From: DASUCS01 sp041166745
Lineage (GTDB): Bacteria; Actinomycetota; Acidimicrobiia; Acidimicrobiales; JACDCH01
Assembly: GCA_041166745.1 (NCBI GenBank)
Contig: JBEEGH010000016.1
Span: 1-64,000, forward strand
DNA: 64,000 nucleotides
Direction: 5' to 3'
In this document: positions 14,275 through 23,580 of the stretch, piece by piece
How positions within the stretch are numbered: the first letter of the stretch is position 1
Layout of the letters: each line of letters starts with the position of its first letter
The notes under the pieces: generated by a model
The model's input: only the letters and a program-made list of their open reading frames with translations
The model's database searches: none
Told to the model about the DNA's origin: nothing
Made by a program: the position numbers and the translations under genes

Positions 14275-15228
14275 GTGGCACTCGCCGTCGATGACCTGAA
14301 CCCCTCGCAGCACGCGCTCCGCGAAGCACTGGGCGCGGCGCGCAACGATCGGCCGACGTTCGCCGCCGATCTCGGCTCGCAGTTGCGGGCGCAGCTCGAG
14401 GACGGCCTCCGCCCGCTCATCGTCGTGCTCGACACGCTCGGCATCGACAAGTTGTGGGTCAGCAAGCACAAGGTGAGCTCGATCCACGGCTGCGAGGTCC
14501 GATTCCTCGCAGAGGACGAGCGCGGCTTCGACGGCTGGACGGTCCCGATGGCGCGCGGCACTGTCGCCCATCGCGCCATCGAGCTGTCGATGCACGTGCG
14601 AGGCGCGCCCGTCCCGGCGGAGCTCGTCGATCACACGTTGTCTGCGTTGACCGAAGGCGAGTCCAGCGGTCTCGCCGACTGGCTGCAGTCGATCTCCGAG
14701 CTCGAACGCGCCGATCTGCGCGGCGCCGCCATCGATCACGTCAGTGCGTTCCTCGAGCTGTGGCCACCGCTCAAGCCGAGCTGGCGGCCGCGCACCGAGA
14801 GCACGGCGCGCGTCGACCTGCTCGATGACCGCGTCACGTTGAAGGGCAAGGTCGATCTCACGATCGGCATGGCCGAGGGCACTCGGGCAGGCAAGGTGCT
14901 CATCGACCTGAAGACGGGCGGCTTCAGCCCTGTGCACGTCGACGACCTCCGCTTCTACGCATTGGTCGAGGCGATCAAGATCGGCGTGCCGCCGCGCCGG
15001 GTGGCCACCCACTATCTCGAGAGCGGCAACCTCGTCCCCGAAGACGTGTCGGAGGCGATGCTCACCTCAGCGGCGGTCCGCGTCATCGACGCGGTCAACC
15101 GCTGGCTCGAGCTTCGGTCAGGTCGCATCGTCCCGGTCGTGAAGCCGAGCGCGGCGTGCCGCTGGTGTCCCGTGCTCCCGGAGTGCGACAGCGGCCGGCA
15201 ACACCTCGCCACCGTCGACGAGTGGTGA
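14275..15228 (+). CDS. PD-(D/E)XK nuclease, RecB/Cas4-like
   Basis: 317 residues from GTG 14275; the frame opens at 14188, but its first 29 codons look non-coding. The PD-(D/E)XK core is visible as GKVDLTIG (Asp ligand) and VLIDLKTGG (D-x-K), followed by an alpha helix and QYAL-like DLRFYALVEAI. The C-terminus has CRWCPVLPECDSG, three Cys of the four expected for the Fe-S clamp of AddB/Cas4-type nucleases, and a Cys in IHGCEVRFL near the N-terminus could be the fourth. An early GTVAHRAIE motif matches the conserved GTxxH of this group. Probable DNA repair exonuclease. Confidence 0.8.
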   Translation: MALAVDDLNPSQHALREALGAARNDRPTFAADLGSQLRAQLEDGLRPLIVVLDTLGIDKLWVSKHKVSSIHGCEVRFLAEDERGFDGWTVPMARGTVAHRAIELSMHVRGAPVPAELVDHTLSALTEGESSGLADWLQSISELERADLRGAAIDHVSAFLELWPPLKPSWRPRTESTARVDLLDDRVTLKGKVDLTIGMAEGTRAGKVLIDLKTGGFSPVHVDDLRFYALVEAIKIGVPPRRVATHYLESGNLVPEDVSEAMLTSAAVRVIDAVNRWLELRSGRIVPVVKPSAACRWCPVLPECDSGRQHLATVDEW

Positions 15229-15325
15229 CGGCTCGATCCGCGCCGGGCGAGCGGCGCGTGTTCGGCGGCGGGGTGCCATCCTCGCAGGGGAGTGGGCTCA
15301 TCGAGCACTAGTAGGCTCGCCGTCC

Positions 15326-16210
15326 GTGCCGCCCTCTGAGCGCAAGACGCAGGTGAAGACCACCACACGCGCGCTCGTCCCGGTGCCGCGGACCGCCGAG
15401 GAGCCCAAGCCGCTCGCCGACCCTCGTGAAAGCGACGTCGACGAGTGGGGCCGCTCCGAGCACATGCGGGAAATCGCTCGGCGCCTGTTCGACCCGATGT
15501 ACCGCCGCTGGTTCCGAGTCGAGTGGGAGGGCCTCGAGAAGATCCCCGTCGACGGCGGTGCGCTGCTCGTGTCGAATCACGCGGGAGCCATCCCGTCCGA
15601 TGCGCCGGTGATCATGCACGGCATCGAAACCGAGCTCGGCCGACCGGTCTATGGCTTGGCCGAGTACATCTTCCGCGAGCTCCCGGTCGTCGGCACGATG
15701 TGGTCGCGGGTCGGGGGCGTGACCGCCCAGCCTGACAACGCGTACCGCCTGCTGAGGGAGCAGAAGCAACTCGTGCTCGTCTTCCCCGAAGGCACGAAGG
15801 GCACGTCGAAGAGCTACAACGAGCGCTACCACCTCCGCCGTTTCGGCCGCGGCGGGTTCGTCGAGATCGCGATGCGCGCCGGTGTGCCGATCGTGCCGAT
15901 CGCCGTCATGGGCGCGGAAGAGTCGATGCCGATCCTGTTCAAGCTGCCCGGCCTGGCCAAGGCCATCGGTGCTCCGTACGTGCCGATCACCGCGAACATG
16001 CTGGTGTTCGGGCCGCTGCTCGGGTCGGTGCTGTACTTCCCCGCCAAGTTCAAGTTGAAGGTGCTCGATCCGATCTCGTTCGATGTCGCCCCCAACCAGC
16101 CGCGGTACTCGCGCAGCAAGGTCATGGACGAATCCGAGGCGATCCGCGAGAAGATCCAGGAGGCGCTCTACGAGATGCTCCGCGAACGTCGCTCCGTGTG
16201 GTCTGGCTGA
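15326..16210 (+). CDS. Lysophospholipid acyltransferase family protein (PlsC-like)
   Basis: 294 residues from GTG 15326. A hydrophilic N-terminal tail of about 70 residues precedes the acyltransferase domain: SNHAGAIPSDAP (the His/Asp motif, with a spacing longer than the classical HX4D), then RVGGV, FPEGTKG (third motif) and VPIVPIAVMGAEE. This arrangement is common in actinobacterial acyltransferases related to 1-acylglycerol-3-phosphate acyltransferase. It heads an operon with an epimerase and an enoyl-CoA hydratase, overlapping the next gene by one base (TGATG). Confidence 0.85.
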   Translation: MPPSERKTQVKTTTRALVPVPRTAEEPKPLADPRESDVDEWGRSEHMREIARRLFDPMYRRWFRVEWEGLEKIPVDGGALLVSNHAGAIPSDAPVIMHGIETELGRPVYGLAEYIFRELPVVGTMWSRVGGVTAQPDNAYRLLREQKQLVLVFPEGTKGTSKSYNERYHLRRFGRGGFVEIAMRAGVPIVPIAVMGAEESMPILFKLPGLAKAIGAPYVPITANMLVFGPLLGSVLYFPAKFKLKVLDPISFDVAPNQPRYSRSKVMDESEAIREKIQEALYEMLRERRSVWSG

Positions 16211-17250
16211 TGGGCAAACGCGTTCTCGTCACCGGGCTGGGAACCTTCTGGGGCGGACGGGTCGCGCAGGCCCTCGAGCGCGAGCCGGAGGTCGAGGTGA
16301 TCGTCGGACTCGACCGCGAAGAGCCGACGGTGGAGCTCGATCGTACCGAGTACGTCCGCAGCGACGAGAACTACTCGATCCTCTCCCGCATCGTGAAGGC
16401 CACCAAGGTGGACACGATCGTGCACACGTTCCTCGTCGTCGACTCGACGTCGATGTCATCGCGCAAGATGCACGAGATCAACGTGATCGGAACGATGAAC
16501 CTGTTCGCGGCGGCATCAGCGCCGGGCAGCACCGTGCGCAACGTCGTCGTGAAGTCGTCGACCCTCGTGTACGGCTCGAGCAAGGAAGATCCCACGTGGT
16601 TCTCCGAAGAGACACCGCGCTCGTCGCCCGCGAAGACAGCCGTGGAGCGGAGCCTGTTGGCCGTCGAGGGCTATGTGCGCGACTTCGCCGAGGACAATCC
16701 GCACGTCAACGTCACGCTGCTGCGCTTTTCGAACGTGCTCGGTCCCGACATCGTCACCTCGGCCTCGAAGGCCCTCGAGCTGCCGCTGGTTCCGTCTTTG
16801 TTCGGGTTCGACCCGCGCCTGCAGTTCGTGCACGAGGACGACGTCATCCGCTCGATGATGTTCGTGCTCGACAACGAAGTGCCCGGCATCTACAACGTCG
16901 CCGGCGACGGACTGCTGCCGTGGAGCGAGGTCGCCAAGATCTGCGGTAAGCGCACCGCTCCCCTGCCGCCGATCGGAATGGGTATCGCCACCGCTCCTCT
17001 TCGCCGTATCGGCGTCGAGATGCCTCCCGAGTTGCTTTCGTTGCTGAAATACGGTCGCGGCGCCGACAACCGCCGTTTCAAGCGCGCCGGGTTCCAGTAC
17101 CAGTACACGTCTGCCGGAACGGTGAAGGCGTTCGTCGAGGCGTTGCGGCTGCGTCGCACGGTCGGCGAGCAACCGGCGTACCACTACGAGCGCGATGTCG
17201 AACAGTTCTTCCGCCATTCGCCCGCTGTAGTGAGGGATGTCGACGCATGA
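16210..17250 (+). CDS. NAD-dependent epimerase/dehydratase (extended SDR)
   Basis: 346 residues from ATG 16210. Rossmann fold with VLVTGLGTFWGGRVAQAL, a G-x2-G-x3-G variant for NAD(P) binding, and HTFLVVD after the fourth strand. The usual active-site Tyr-x3-Lys is not clear: SSTLVYGSS provides Ser and Tyr, and SPAKTAVERSLL occupies the place of YxxxK with Ala-Lys. Lipid or sterol dehydrogenase relatives are possible. The start overlaps the acyltransferase stop by one base, which indicates coupled translation. Confidence 0.85.
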   Translation: MGKRVLVTGLGTFWGGRVAQALEREPEVEVIVGLDREEPTVELDRTEYVRSDENYSILSRIVKATKVDTIVHTFLVVDSTSMSSRKMHEINVIGTMNLFAAASAPGSTVRNVVVKSSTLVYGSSKEDPTWFSEETPRSSPAKTAVERSLLAVEGYVRDFAEDNPHVNVTLLRFSNVLGPDIVTSASKALELPLVPSLFGFDPRLQFVHEDDVIRSMMFVLDNEVPGIYNVAGDGLLPWSEVAKICGKRTAPLPPIGMGIATAPLRRIGVEMPPELLSLLKYGRGADNRRFKRAGFQYQYTSAGTVKAFVEALRLRRTVGEQPAYHYERDVEQFFRHSPAVVRDVDA

Positions 17251-17999
17251 GCTTGGTCAGGTGTGAAGTTGCGGACGGCGTCGCCGTCGTCACGCTCGAC
17301 GATCCCGAGCGGCGCAACGCGCTGAATCTCGAGATGGTCGACGAGATCGTGGCCACGTTCGACAAGCTCGAGGCCGACGAGAGCGTCGGCGCGGTCGTCG
17401 TCACCGGCGCGCCGCCGGCGTTCTGCGCCGGCGCCGACCTGGGCCACCTCGGCGGGTCGCAACGGCAGGGTCTGCGCAGCGTGTACGAAGGTTTTCTGCG
17501 GGTCGGCCGTTCGCCGCTGCCGACCCTCGCGGCGGTGAACGGCGCGGCCGTTGGTGCGGGGATGAACCTCGCGCTCGTCTGCGACGTACGCATCGCGGCG
17601 CGCCGCGCCAAGTTCGACACGCGGTTCTTGCAGCTCGGCCTCCACCCGGGAGGCGGGCACACGTGGATGTTCCAGCGCATCACCGGTCCGCAAGCCGTGT
17701 TCGCGACCGTGGTGTTCGGTGAGGTGCTCAACGGCGAGGAGGCCGAGCGCATCGGGCTGGTGTGGAAGTGCATCGACGACGATCAGCTGCTCGACACGGC
17801 CCGGGAGATGGCGGGACGCGCCGCCGCCGCGCCGCGCGAGCTCGTGATCAAGACGAAGGCGTCGATCCGCGACATGGCCACGATCGACGACCACGAGGCC
17901 GCCGTGGATCGCGAGCTCGAACCGCAGCTCTGGTCCGTCGCGCAGCCCGCCTTCCGCGAACGCCTCGCCGCCCTCCAAGCCAAGATCACGAAGAACTGA
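17247..17999 (+). CDS. Enoyl-CoA hydratase/isomerase family protein
   Basis: 250 residues from ATG 17247, overlapping the epimerase stop by four bases (ATGA). Crotonase fold: PERRNALNLEMVDEI, the oxyanion-hole segment FCAGADLGHL, and PTLAAVNGAAVGAGMNLAL. The catalytic-Glu positions are occupied by D/L (FDTRFLQLGLHPGGG), so it may not be a classical hydratase. With the acyltransferase and SDR it probably acts on fatty acyl-CoA or complex lipid intermediates. Confidence 0.9.
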   Translation: MSLVRCEVADGVAVVTLDDPERRNALNLEMVDEIVATFDKLEADESVGAVVVTGAPPAFCAGADLGHLGGSQRQGLRSVYEGFLRVGRSPLPTLAAVNGAAVGAGMNLALVCDVRIAARRAKFDTRFLQLGLHPGGGHTWMFQRITGPQAVFATVVFGEVLNGEEAERIGLVWKCIDDDQLLDTAREMAGRAAAAPRELVIKTKASIRDMATIDDHEAAVDRELEPQLWSVAQPAFRERLAALQAKITKN

Positions 18000-18016
18000 C
18001 CGTCAATCGACGGTGA

Positions 18017-18661
18017 TCAGGGCTTGCGGTCGATTTCGGCCGCGTAGGTGGTGGCGAACTTGCTGCCGATCCGCCAGTCGTTGCTCGAACGGGCCTGCCA
18101 CTCGCTCATGATCGCGGCCCATCGTCCGGGCGGAACCCCGCGCGACGCGGCGAACGCGTCCTGAGCCTCTGGGTAGATGATCCCGTCTTTGGTGATGCGG
18201 GCGTACGTGGTGGCCCAGAGCTCGAGCGACACGCCTTCGATCGGCGCCATGCCCTCCGAGCTGATGTCGGGGAACGCGGCTGTCGGATCGGCTCCCCTTC
18301 CACTCGCCTTCGCCTCGTTCGCCCGCGCCTCGACCTCGGCGTCGTGCGCATCGGCGTCGAGGCCGAGCAACACGCCCGTCGCCGGGTCGACCCGCACGGG
18401 GACGTCGTGCCCCACTTCGATCTCGCGCCACGCCGCCCCGCTGAGCCAGCAGTCGACAGTCGTCGGCGGCGCGTCGGGTGCGTCGGTCGGCCGGAGCTTC
18501 AGCACCACCTTGGTCCACAGCGAGTAGCTGTCTTCCTGATCGCCCCAAGGGCCGCTGACCACCTCGACGACGATGCCCCGGGCGGCTACGCCGCCGACGT
18601 CACCGCCGGGTCGAGGGATCGCCTTGGCGAACGCCCCCCGCAACTTCTTGACCAAGCCCAT
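18017..18661 (-). CDS. Hypothetical protein
   Basis: 214 residues from ATG 18661. A short basic amphipathic start (MGLVKKLRGAFAKA) is followed by a beta-rich domain (ARGIVVEVVSG, SYSLWTKVVLKLRPTD, HDVPVRVDPATG) and a long acidic/Ala-rich helix (DAEVEARANEAKA), then a C-terminal helical region with Trp (PPGRWAAIMSEWQAR). No signal peptide or catalytic motif. It lies 12 bases downstream of the MDMPI-type gene on the same strand and may share its promoter. Confidence 0.65.
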   Translation of the reverse strand: MGLVKKLRGAFAKAIPRPGGDVGGVAARGIVVEVVSGPWGDQEDSYSLWTKVVLKLRPTDAPDAPPTTVDCWLSGAAWREIEVGHDVPVRVDPATGVLLGLDADAHDAEVEARANEAKASGRGADPTAAFPDISSEGMAPIEGVSLELWATTYARITKDGIIYPEAQDAFAASRGVPPGRWAAIMSEWQARSSNDWRIGSKFATTYAAEIDRKP

Positions 18662-18673
18662 GGGCCCAGATTG

Positions 18674-19339
18674 TTACCCGTAAACGTTCACGCTTGGGTC
18701 GAGGCCGAGGTCACTCGCCTCTTTGCGACCGCTGGCGACGAGCACGAACGTGATCGCATCGCCTTCGACGCGCTGGCCGCCACCGCCCGACACCGGGAAC
18801 TCCTCCACGCCTGCCACCGCGATCGTCGCTGGTCCCCACTCCCTCTGCGTCAGCAGATCGGCGAGATGCGAGACCGACGCCCGCACGCCCGGACCGGGCT
18901 CGGAAGGACGTCCGATCGCGGCGCGGATGTCGTCGGCGTGCACCCACGCGTCGAACCACAAGCCTTCGACACCTTCGCCCAACGTGCCCGGAAGACCCGC
19001 GGGAGCCGGTCCCGCCCACGCGGCCTCGTCGAAGCTCGCCAAGATGTCGGCCCCGACCTTCGCAGCTTCGGCCAACTCGTCCGCGGTCTCGTCCGGCGTC
19101 TTGCTCCGACGCTCGACGACCTGCCGCTCCGTGACCTCCGGCGTACCGATGCCGTCGAACCGGCCGTTCACGATGTCGGAAAGTTGTCCGGTCACGTGGC
19201 TGGCGACGTCAGCGGCCGTCCACCCGTCGCAACGAGTCGGTGATCGCCACTCCTTTGCATCGATCGAGCGAACGAGCTCCCCGAATCGAGCGAGCTCGTC
19301 GGTGAATCCGGCAACGACCTCTTCGCGCGGCAACGTCAT
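18674..19339 (-). CDS. Maleylpyruvate isomerase N-terminal (MDMPI/DinB-like) protein
   Basis: 221 residues from ATG 19339, with a G-rich Shine-Dalgarno just upstream; the frame is open to 19372. It matches the TIGR03083 group: FTDELARFGELVRSID, the RCDGWTAADVASHVTGQ motif containing the first His ligand, and WFDAWVHADDIRAAIG with the later H-x2-D-x2-R motif. These enzymes are mycothiol-linked isomerases or transferases of unknown substrate. It has its own promoter region (19340-19415). Confidence 0.85.
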   Translation of the reverse strand: MTLPREEVVAGFTDELARFGELVRSIDAKEWRSPTRCDGWTAADVASHVTGQLSDIVNGRFDGIGTPEVTERQVVERRSKTPDETADELAEAAKVGADILASFDEAAWAGPAPAGLPGTLGEGVEGLWFDAWVHADDIRAAIGRPSEPGPGVRASVSHLADLLTQREWGPATIAVAGVEEFPVSGGGGQRVEGDAITFVLVASGRKEASDLGLDPSVNVYG

Positions 19340-19415
19340 GGCATCCCCCTCGTACTTACGTGCGGTAGGCATGTATCTTCATCACGACCGCGCCAGGCCG
19401 TCAACGTGGCATCAG

Positions 19416-20009
19416 TCACGACGTGAGCAGACGCTCCAGCACGAGCTCGACCGTGCGACCGACTTCGGCGCGCGCCGCCTTCGGTTTCGGTGCGTGGGCG
19501 ACGAGCATCGCGGCCTCGTTGAGCGCGCCGAGCAGCATGTGTGCCAGGGGCTCGACTGCGACCGCTGTCATCTGGCCGCTGGCCACCACGGCCTCGAGCG
19601 CATGCGTGACCAAGCTGAGGCCGTGCCGCGCGTCGATCTCCCGCCACTGATCCCATCCGAGCACCACGGGTGCCTCGACGAGCACGACGCGCCGCACCGC
19701 TGGCTCGAGACACGCGTCGAGAAAGGCCATGCAACCGAGCCGAAGCTGCTCCGACGCATCGTCGCTGCGCGCCGCGGCGATCATCACCTTCTCACCCAGC
19801 TCCTCCTCGAGCTGTTCGACGACCGCTCGGAACAACAGCTCCTTGCTCCCGAAGTGGTGGTAGAGCGCGCCGCGCGTCACCCCAGCGAGCTCGGCGATCT
19901 GCTCGCGTCCCGTTGCCGCGAACCCGTGCTTCGCGAACAATTCGCGCGCGGCCGCCAGCAACGCGGCGCGCGTCGTGGCTGAACGCTCTGCTTGGGTTCG
20001 CCTGGTCAC
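19416..20009 (-). CDS. TetR-family transcriptional regulator
   Basis: 197 residues from GTG 20009, which overlaps the stop of the upstream GNAT gene by four bases (GTGA). N-terminal TetR helix-turn-helix: TRAALLAAARELFAKHGF, then GREQIAELAGVTRGALYHHF, the recognition helix. The C-terminal ligand-binding domain (residues 60-197) is helical, with QWREIDARHGLSLV. It is the last gene of an aminotransferase, acyl-CoA synthetase, GNAT, TetR operon and probably senses a related acyl-CoA or amino acid. Confidence 0.9.
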   Translation of the reverse strand: MTRRTQAERSATTRAALLAAARELFAKHGFAATGREQIAELAGVTRGALYHHFGSKELLFRAVVEQLEEELGEKVMIAAARSDDASEQLRLGCMAFLDACLEPAVRRVVLVEAPVVLGWDQWREIDARHGLSLVTHALEAVVASGQMTAVAVEPLAHMLLGALNEAAMLVAHAPKPKAARAEVGRTVELVLERLLTS

Positions 20010-20596
20010 CCGACCCAGTCGCGCAGCCAGACATCGCGCCGCTCGTCCCACTCCTCGGACGTGAGCCCGTAGCGCACGTGGTCCTCCCAGACGCCGTTGA
20101 TCTCGAGGTAACGAATGGCTATGCCTTCGTCTCGAATGCCGAGCTTCTCGACCACTCGGCGACTGGCCGTGTTCCGGGGAATGATCGAGATCTGGATGCG
20201 GTGCAGGTGCAGCTCCTCGAACGCGAACTGCGCGAGCACGATCACCGACTCGGGCATGTAACCGTTGCCGGCGTGCTTCTCGTCGATCCAGTAGCCGACG
20301 TACGCGCTCTGGAACGGGCCCCGCTGCACCGCCGTGAGGTTGATCTCGCCGGCGAAATCACCGTTGACGAAGATGCCAAAGCCGTAGCCGGTACCCAACT
20401 GGCGCTCGCGCTGCCGGGCGCTGCAGCGCACGGAGTACGCGTCGCGATCTTCGACCACATCGGGCTGACCAGAGACCCGTTGCGCCTCCCACTTCGTCAA
20501 CCACTCGGCGTTGCGCCGGCGAACCTCCTGCCACGCCAGGAAGTCCGACACGACCATCGGCCGAAGCAACACGCGTTTGCCGAACATCGAGCTCAC
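20006..20596 (-). CDS. RimJ/RimL-type GNAT N-acetyltransferase
   Basis: 196 residues from GTG 20596, overlapping the upstream synthetase stop by four bases. RimJ-like pattern: KRVLLRPMVVSDFLAW, then GFGIFVNGDFAGEINLT, AYVGYWIDEKHAGNGYMPES (coenzyme A loop) and IIPRNTASRRVVEKLGI. The last motif is typical of N-terminal ribosomal protein acetylases, but the substrate is not determined. ATG 20587 is an alternative start. Confidence 0.9.
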   Translation of the reverse strand: MSSMFGKRVLLRPMVVSDFLAWQEVRRRNAEWLTKWEAQRVSGQPDVVEDRDAYSVRCSARQRERQLGTGYGFGIFVNGDFAGEINLTAVQRGPFQSAYVGYWIDEKHAGNGYMPESVIVLAQFAFEELHLHRIQISIIPRNTASRRVVEKLGIRDEGIAIRYLEINGVWEDHVRYGLTSEEWDERRDVWLRDWVG

Positions 20597-22476
20597 GACG
20601 CCGCCCGTATCGCGTCGATGGACGCGGGATCTTCGAGCGACGAGAGATCGCCCGGGTCGACACCCAACGCAGTTGCGCGTATCGCTCGGCGCAAGACCTT
20701 CGCGCTACGCGTCTTCGGCAACGACGCGACGAACCGAATGCCCGCGGGCTTGAAGGCCTTCCCGAGCGCGACGGCCACCGTGTCGGTCAGCTCCGCCCGC
20801 AATTCTTCGGAAGGGGCGTGTCCCGGTGCGAGCACCACGTAGGCCCACAGCTCTTCGCCTTTCATCTCGTTCGGCATACCCACGGCGGCGGCTTCGAGCA
20901 CCGCTTCATGGGCGACGAGCGCCGACTCGGCCTCCGCCGGCCCGAGGCGCTTGCCCGCGATCTTGATCGTGTCGTCGCTGCGGCCGTGCAGGTACCAACG
21001 ACCGTCTTCGATCGACGCCCAGTCGCCGTGCACCCACACGTCGGGCCACCGACTCCAGTACACGTCGAGGTAGCGCTCGGGATCCTTGAACAACCCACGT
21101 GTCATGCCCGGCCACGGTTTCGTGCACACCAGTTCACCGACTGCCTCGCGCACGGGTTGGCCGTTGTCGTCGAACACGTCGACGGCCATCCCGAGCGCCG
21201 GGCCGCCGAGCGTCGTCGACGTCAGTTCCTCCACCGGATGCGGCGAGAGGAAACACGCTCCGACCTCGGTGCCTCCGGAGATGTTGATGACCGGGCACCG
21301 TCCACGCCCCACCACGGAGAAGTACCAGCGCCACGCCACGTCATTCCACGGCTCGCCGGTCGAACCCAGGATGCGCAGCGCGGACAGATCGTGGCCGACA
21401 ACCGGTGCGTCGCCGTTGGCCATGACGCTGCGGATGAGCGTTGGGCTGATGCCGAGGATCGTGACGGCGTGACGCTCGAGGTAGGCCCACAAACGGTCGG
21501 GGCCGGGAAAGTCGGGAGCGCCGTCGTACAGGCAGACGGTCGCGCCGTTGGCCAACGCGCCGACGATCTCCCACGGTCCCATGATCCAACCGAAGTCGGC
21601 GAACCAGAAGACGCGGTCGGACGGTCGGCAGTCGAACTGGAACGCAACCTCCTCAGCGATCTTCACGAGGAAGCCCCCGTGCACGTGCACCGACCCCTTC
21701 GGGCGGCCGGTGGTGCCCGACGTGTAGGCAATGAACAACGGTTGCTCCGCGTCGAACAGCCGCGTCGGGAACGCGATCTCCGGAGCCGGCCAGCCCGATC
21801 CCGCGTCGTCGACGACGATCACGTGGTCGACCGTCGGGGTCTTCGCCGCCGCGGCTCGCGCCGTTGTCGCCATGTCGACGGCCTTACCTCGACGCTGGGC
21901 GTGGGCCGCGGTGATGATCGCCTTCGCGTCGGCGTCGCCCAACCGCACCGCGATGGCGTCGACGCCGTAGCCCGAGAAGATCGGGAGGAACACCGCGCCG
22001 AGCTTGGCCACCGCCATGCACGCGGCCACGACCTCAGGGATCATCGGTAGGAAGATGCCGACGGCGTCGCCTTCGCCGATGCCGAGGCTCTGCAGTTGAA
22101 AGGCCAGCGCATCGGCGTGCCGCCGGAGCTCGGCGTAGGTCCAGGTGACGGTGCGGCCGTCCTCCCCCTCCCAGATCACGGCCTCGGCCTCCGGCGTCGA
22201 TGCCGCCCATCGATCGACACAGGCGCTGGCGAGATTCACCTGCGCGCCGCTGAACCACCTCGCCCACGGGATGCCGTCCGACACGTCGAGTACGTGCTCC
22301 CATCGCGACGCGAACGGAAGGCCGAGGAAGTCGACGACGGCGGCCCAGAACCATTCCGGCTCTGCGATCGAACGAGCGACGAGCTCGTCGAACGAAGCGA
22401 TGTGCTGGTCGGCCATGAAGCGCTCGACGTTGGTCGTGCCGTCGAGCGGCGGCTTCCACACAACGTCGTGTGTCAA
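20593..22476 (-). CDS. Acyl-CoA synthetase (AMP-forming), acetyl/propionyl-CoA synthetase-like
   Basis: 627 residues from TTG 22476, overlapping the aminotransferase stop (TTGA); GTG 22461 is possible. Adenylating-enzyme signatures: YTSGTTGRPKG (phosphate loop), INISGGTEVGACFLS, the hinge/ATP motif YLHGRSDDTIKIAGKRLGPAE and the C-terminal PKTRSAKVLRRAIRA with the conserved Lys that protein acetylation regulates. Overall length and the N-terminal cap (WARWFSGAQVNLA) match acetyl/propionyl-CoA synthetases. Forms acyl-CoA from a carboxylate with ATP; probably coupled to the aminotransferase product. Confidence 0.9.
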   Translation of the reverse strand: MTHDVVWKPPLDGTTNVERFMADQHIASFDELVARSIAEPEWFWAAVVDFLGLPFASRWEHVLDVSDGIPWARWFSGAQVNLASACVDRWAASTPEAEAVIWEGEDGRTVTWTYAELRRHADALAFQLQSLGIGEGDAVGIFLPMIPEVVAACMAVAKLGAVFLPIFSGYGVDAIAVRLGDADAKAIITAAHAQRRGKAVDMATTARAAAAKTPTVDHVIVVDDAGSGWPAPEIAFPTRLFDAEQPLFIAYTSGTTGRPKGSVHVHGGFLVKIAEEVAFQFDCRPSDRVFWFADFGWIMGPWEIVGALANGATVCLYDGAPDFPGPDRLWAYLERHAVTILGISPTLIRSVMANGDAPVVGHDLSALRILGSTGEPWNDVAWRWYFSVVGRGRCPVINISGGTEVGACFLSPHPVEELTSTTLGGPALGMAVDVFDDNGQPVREAVGELVCTKPWPGMTRGLFKDPERYLDVYWSRWPDVWVHGDWASIEDGRWYLHGRSDDTIKIAGKRLGPAEAESALVAHEAVLEAAAVGMPNEMKGEELWAYVVLAPGHAPSEELRAELTDTVAVALGKAFKPAGIRFVASLPKTRSAKVLRRAIRATALGVDPGDLSSLEDPASIDAIRAAS

Positions 22477-23558
22477 CGATCGAGCACCTCGGCGAGCGCT
22501 CCCAGCAGCAGCGTGACGTTGCGCGGGCGAGCGGTGTGACCCATGCAGCCGATACGCCAGACCTTGCCGGCGAACGCACCGAGTCCGCCGCCGATCTCGA
22601 TGCCGTAGCGGTCGAGCAAGATGCGCCGCACTGCGGCTTCGTCGCCGACCCGCTCCGGGACCGATGCCGTCGTCAGCTCGGGGAGACGATGACCCTCGTC
22701 GGCGAACAACGTGAAGCCCAGCTTCTCGAGCCCGTCGTGCAGCAAGCGGCCGCACTCGGCATGACGGGCGAAACTGGCGTCGAGGCCTTCGTCGAGCAGC
22801 GCGCCGAGCCCGGCATGCAGCGCGGCGATCATCGCGGTCGGCGCGGTGTGGTGGTACTTGCGGCCAGAGCCCGACACGGCATAGTCGGCGATCATGCGGA
22901 GGTCGAGGTACCAGCTCCGACTGCGCTCGACAAAGCGTTCACGGGCCCGCGGGTTGACCGTCAACGGCGCCAAACCCGGAGGAACGCCGAGGCACTTCTG
23001 TGTGCCGCTGTATGCGATGTCGACGCCCCAACCGTCGATCTCGACAGGAATCCCGCCGAGCGATGTCACGCAGTCCACCAAGAGCAACGCATCGCCTTTT
23101 GCCGCGCCGAGCGGCTCGATGTCGTTGCGGACACCGGTGGAGGTCTCGGCGTGCACGATCGCGATGATCTTCGGCGACGGATGCGCGTCGGCGAGTCGTT
23201 GCGGATCGATGGCCTTGCCCCATTCGGCCTCGACGCGGACGACGTCGCCCCCGCAGCGCGCGGCAACGTCGCACATGCGCTCTCCGAACACTCCGTTGAC
23301 GCCGACGACGATCACGTCTCCGGGGTCGACGAAGTTCACGAAGGCGGCTTCCATGCCGGCCGATCCGGTGCCGCTGATGGGCAGCGTCAACTCGTTCTCG
23401 GTGCGAAACACCGTGCGCAAGCGGGCACAGGTCTCGTCGAGCAACACGAGGAAGTCGGGGTCGAGATGCCCGAGGAGCGGACGGGCGAACGCTTCGGCCA
23501 CCTCGGGGTACGGGTTGCTCGGGCCTGGACCCATGAGCACGCGATCGCGATGAGGCAC
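22473..23558 (-). CDS. Alanine--glyoxylate / serine--pyruvate aminotransferase family
   Basis: 361 residues from ATG 23558. Fold type I PLP enzyme: GPGPSNPYPEVAEA, LPISGTGSAGMEAAFVNF, the Asp of LLVDCVTSLGG, and the Schiff-base Lys in YSGTQKCLGVPPG. The C-terminal small domain contains the G-x-W-R-I-G-CMG motif typical of the class. It transfers the amino group from an amino acid such as alanine or serine to glyoxylate or pyruvate. It heads the four-gene overlapping operon. Confidence 0.9.
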   Translation of the reverse strand: MPHRDRVLMGPGPSNPYPEVAEAFARPLLGHLDPDFLVLLDETCARLRTVFRTENELTLPISGTGSAGMEAAFVNFVDPGDVIVVGVNGVFGERMCDVAARCGGDVVRVEAEWGKAIDPQRLADAHPSPKIIAIVHAETSTGVRNDIEPLGAAKGDALLLVDCVTSLGGIPVEIDGWGVDIAYSGTQKCLGVPPGLAPLTVNPRARERFVERSRSWYLDLRMIADYAVSGSGRKYHHTAPTAMIAALHAGLGALLDEGLDASFARHAECGRLLHDGLEKLGFTLFADEGHRLPELTTASVPERVGDEAAVRRILLDRYGIEIGGGLGAFAGKVWRIGCMGHTARPRNVTLLLGALAEVLDR

Positions 23559-23580
23559 GAGCGGAGCCTAGGTTGACTCG

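Noticed and set aside
15980..16000. GTGCCGAT inside the acyltransferase gene, and similar matches near 9210 and 48616
   Set aside because: Isolated 8-mers inside good coding sequence without any flanking match.
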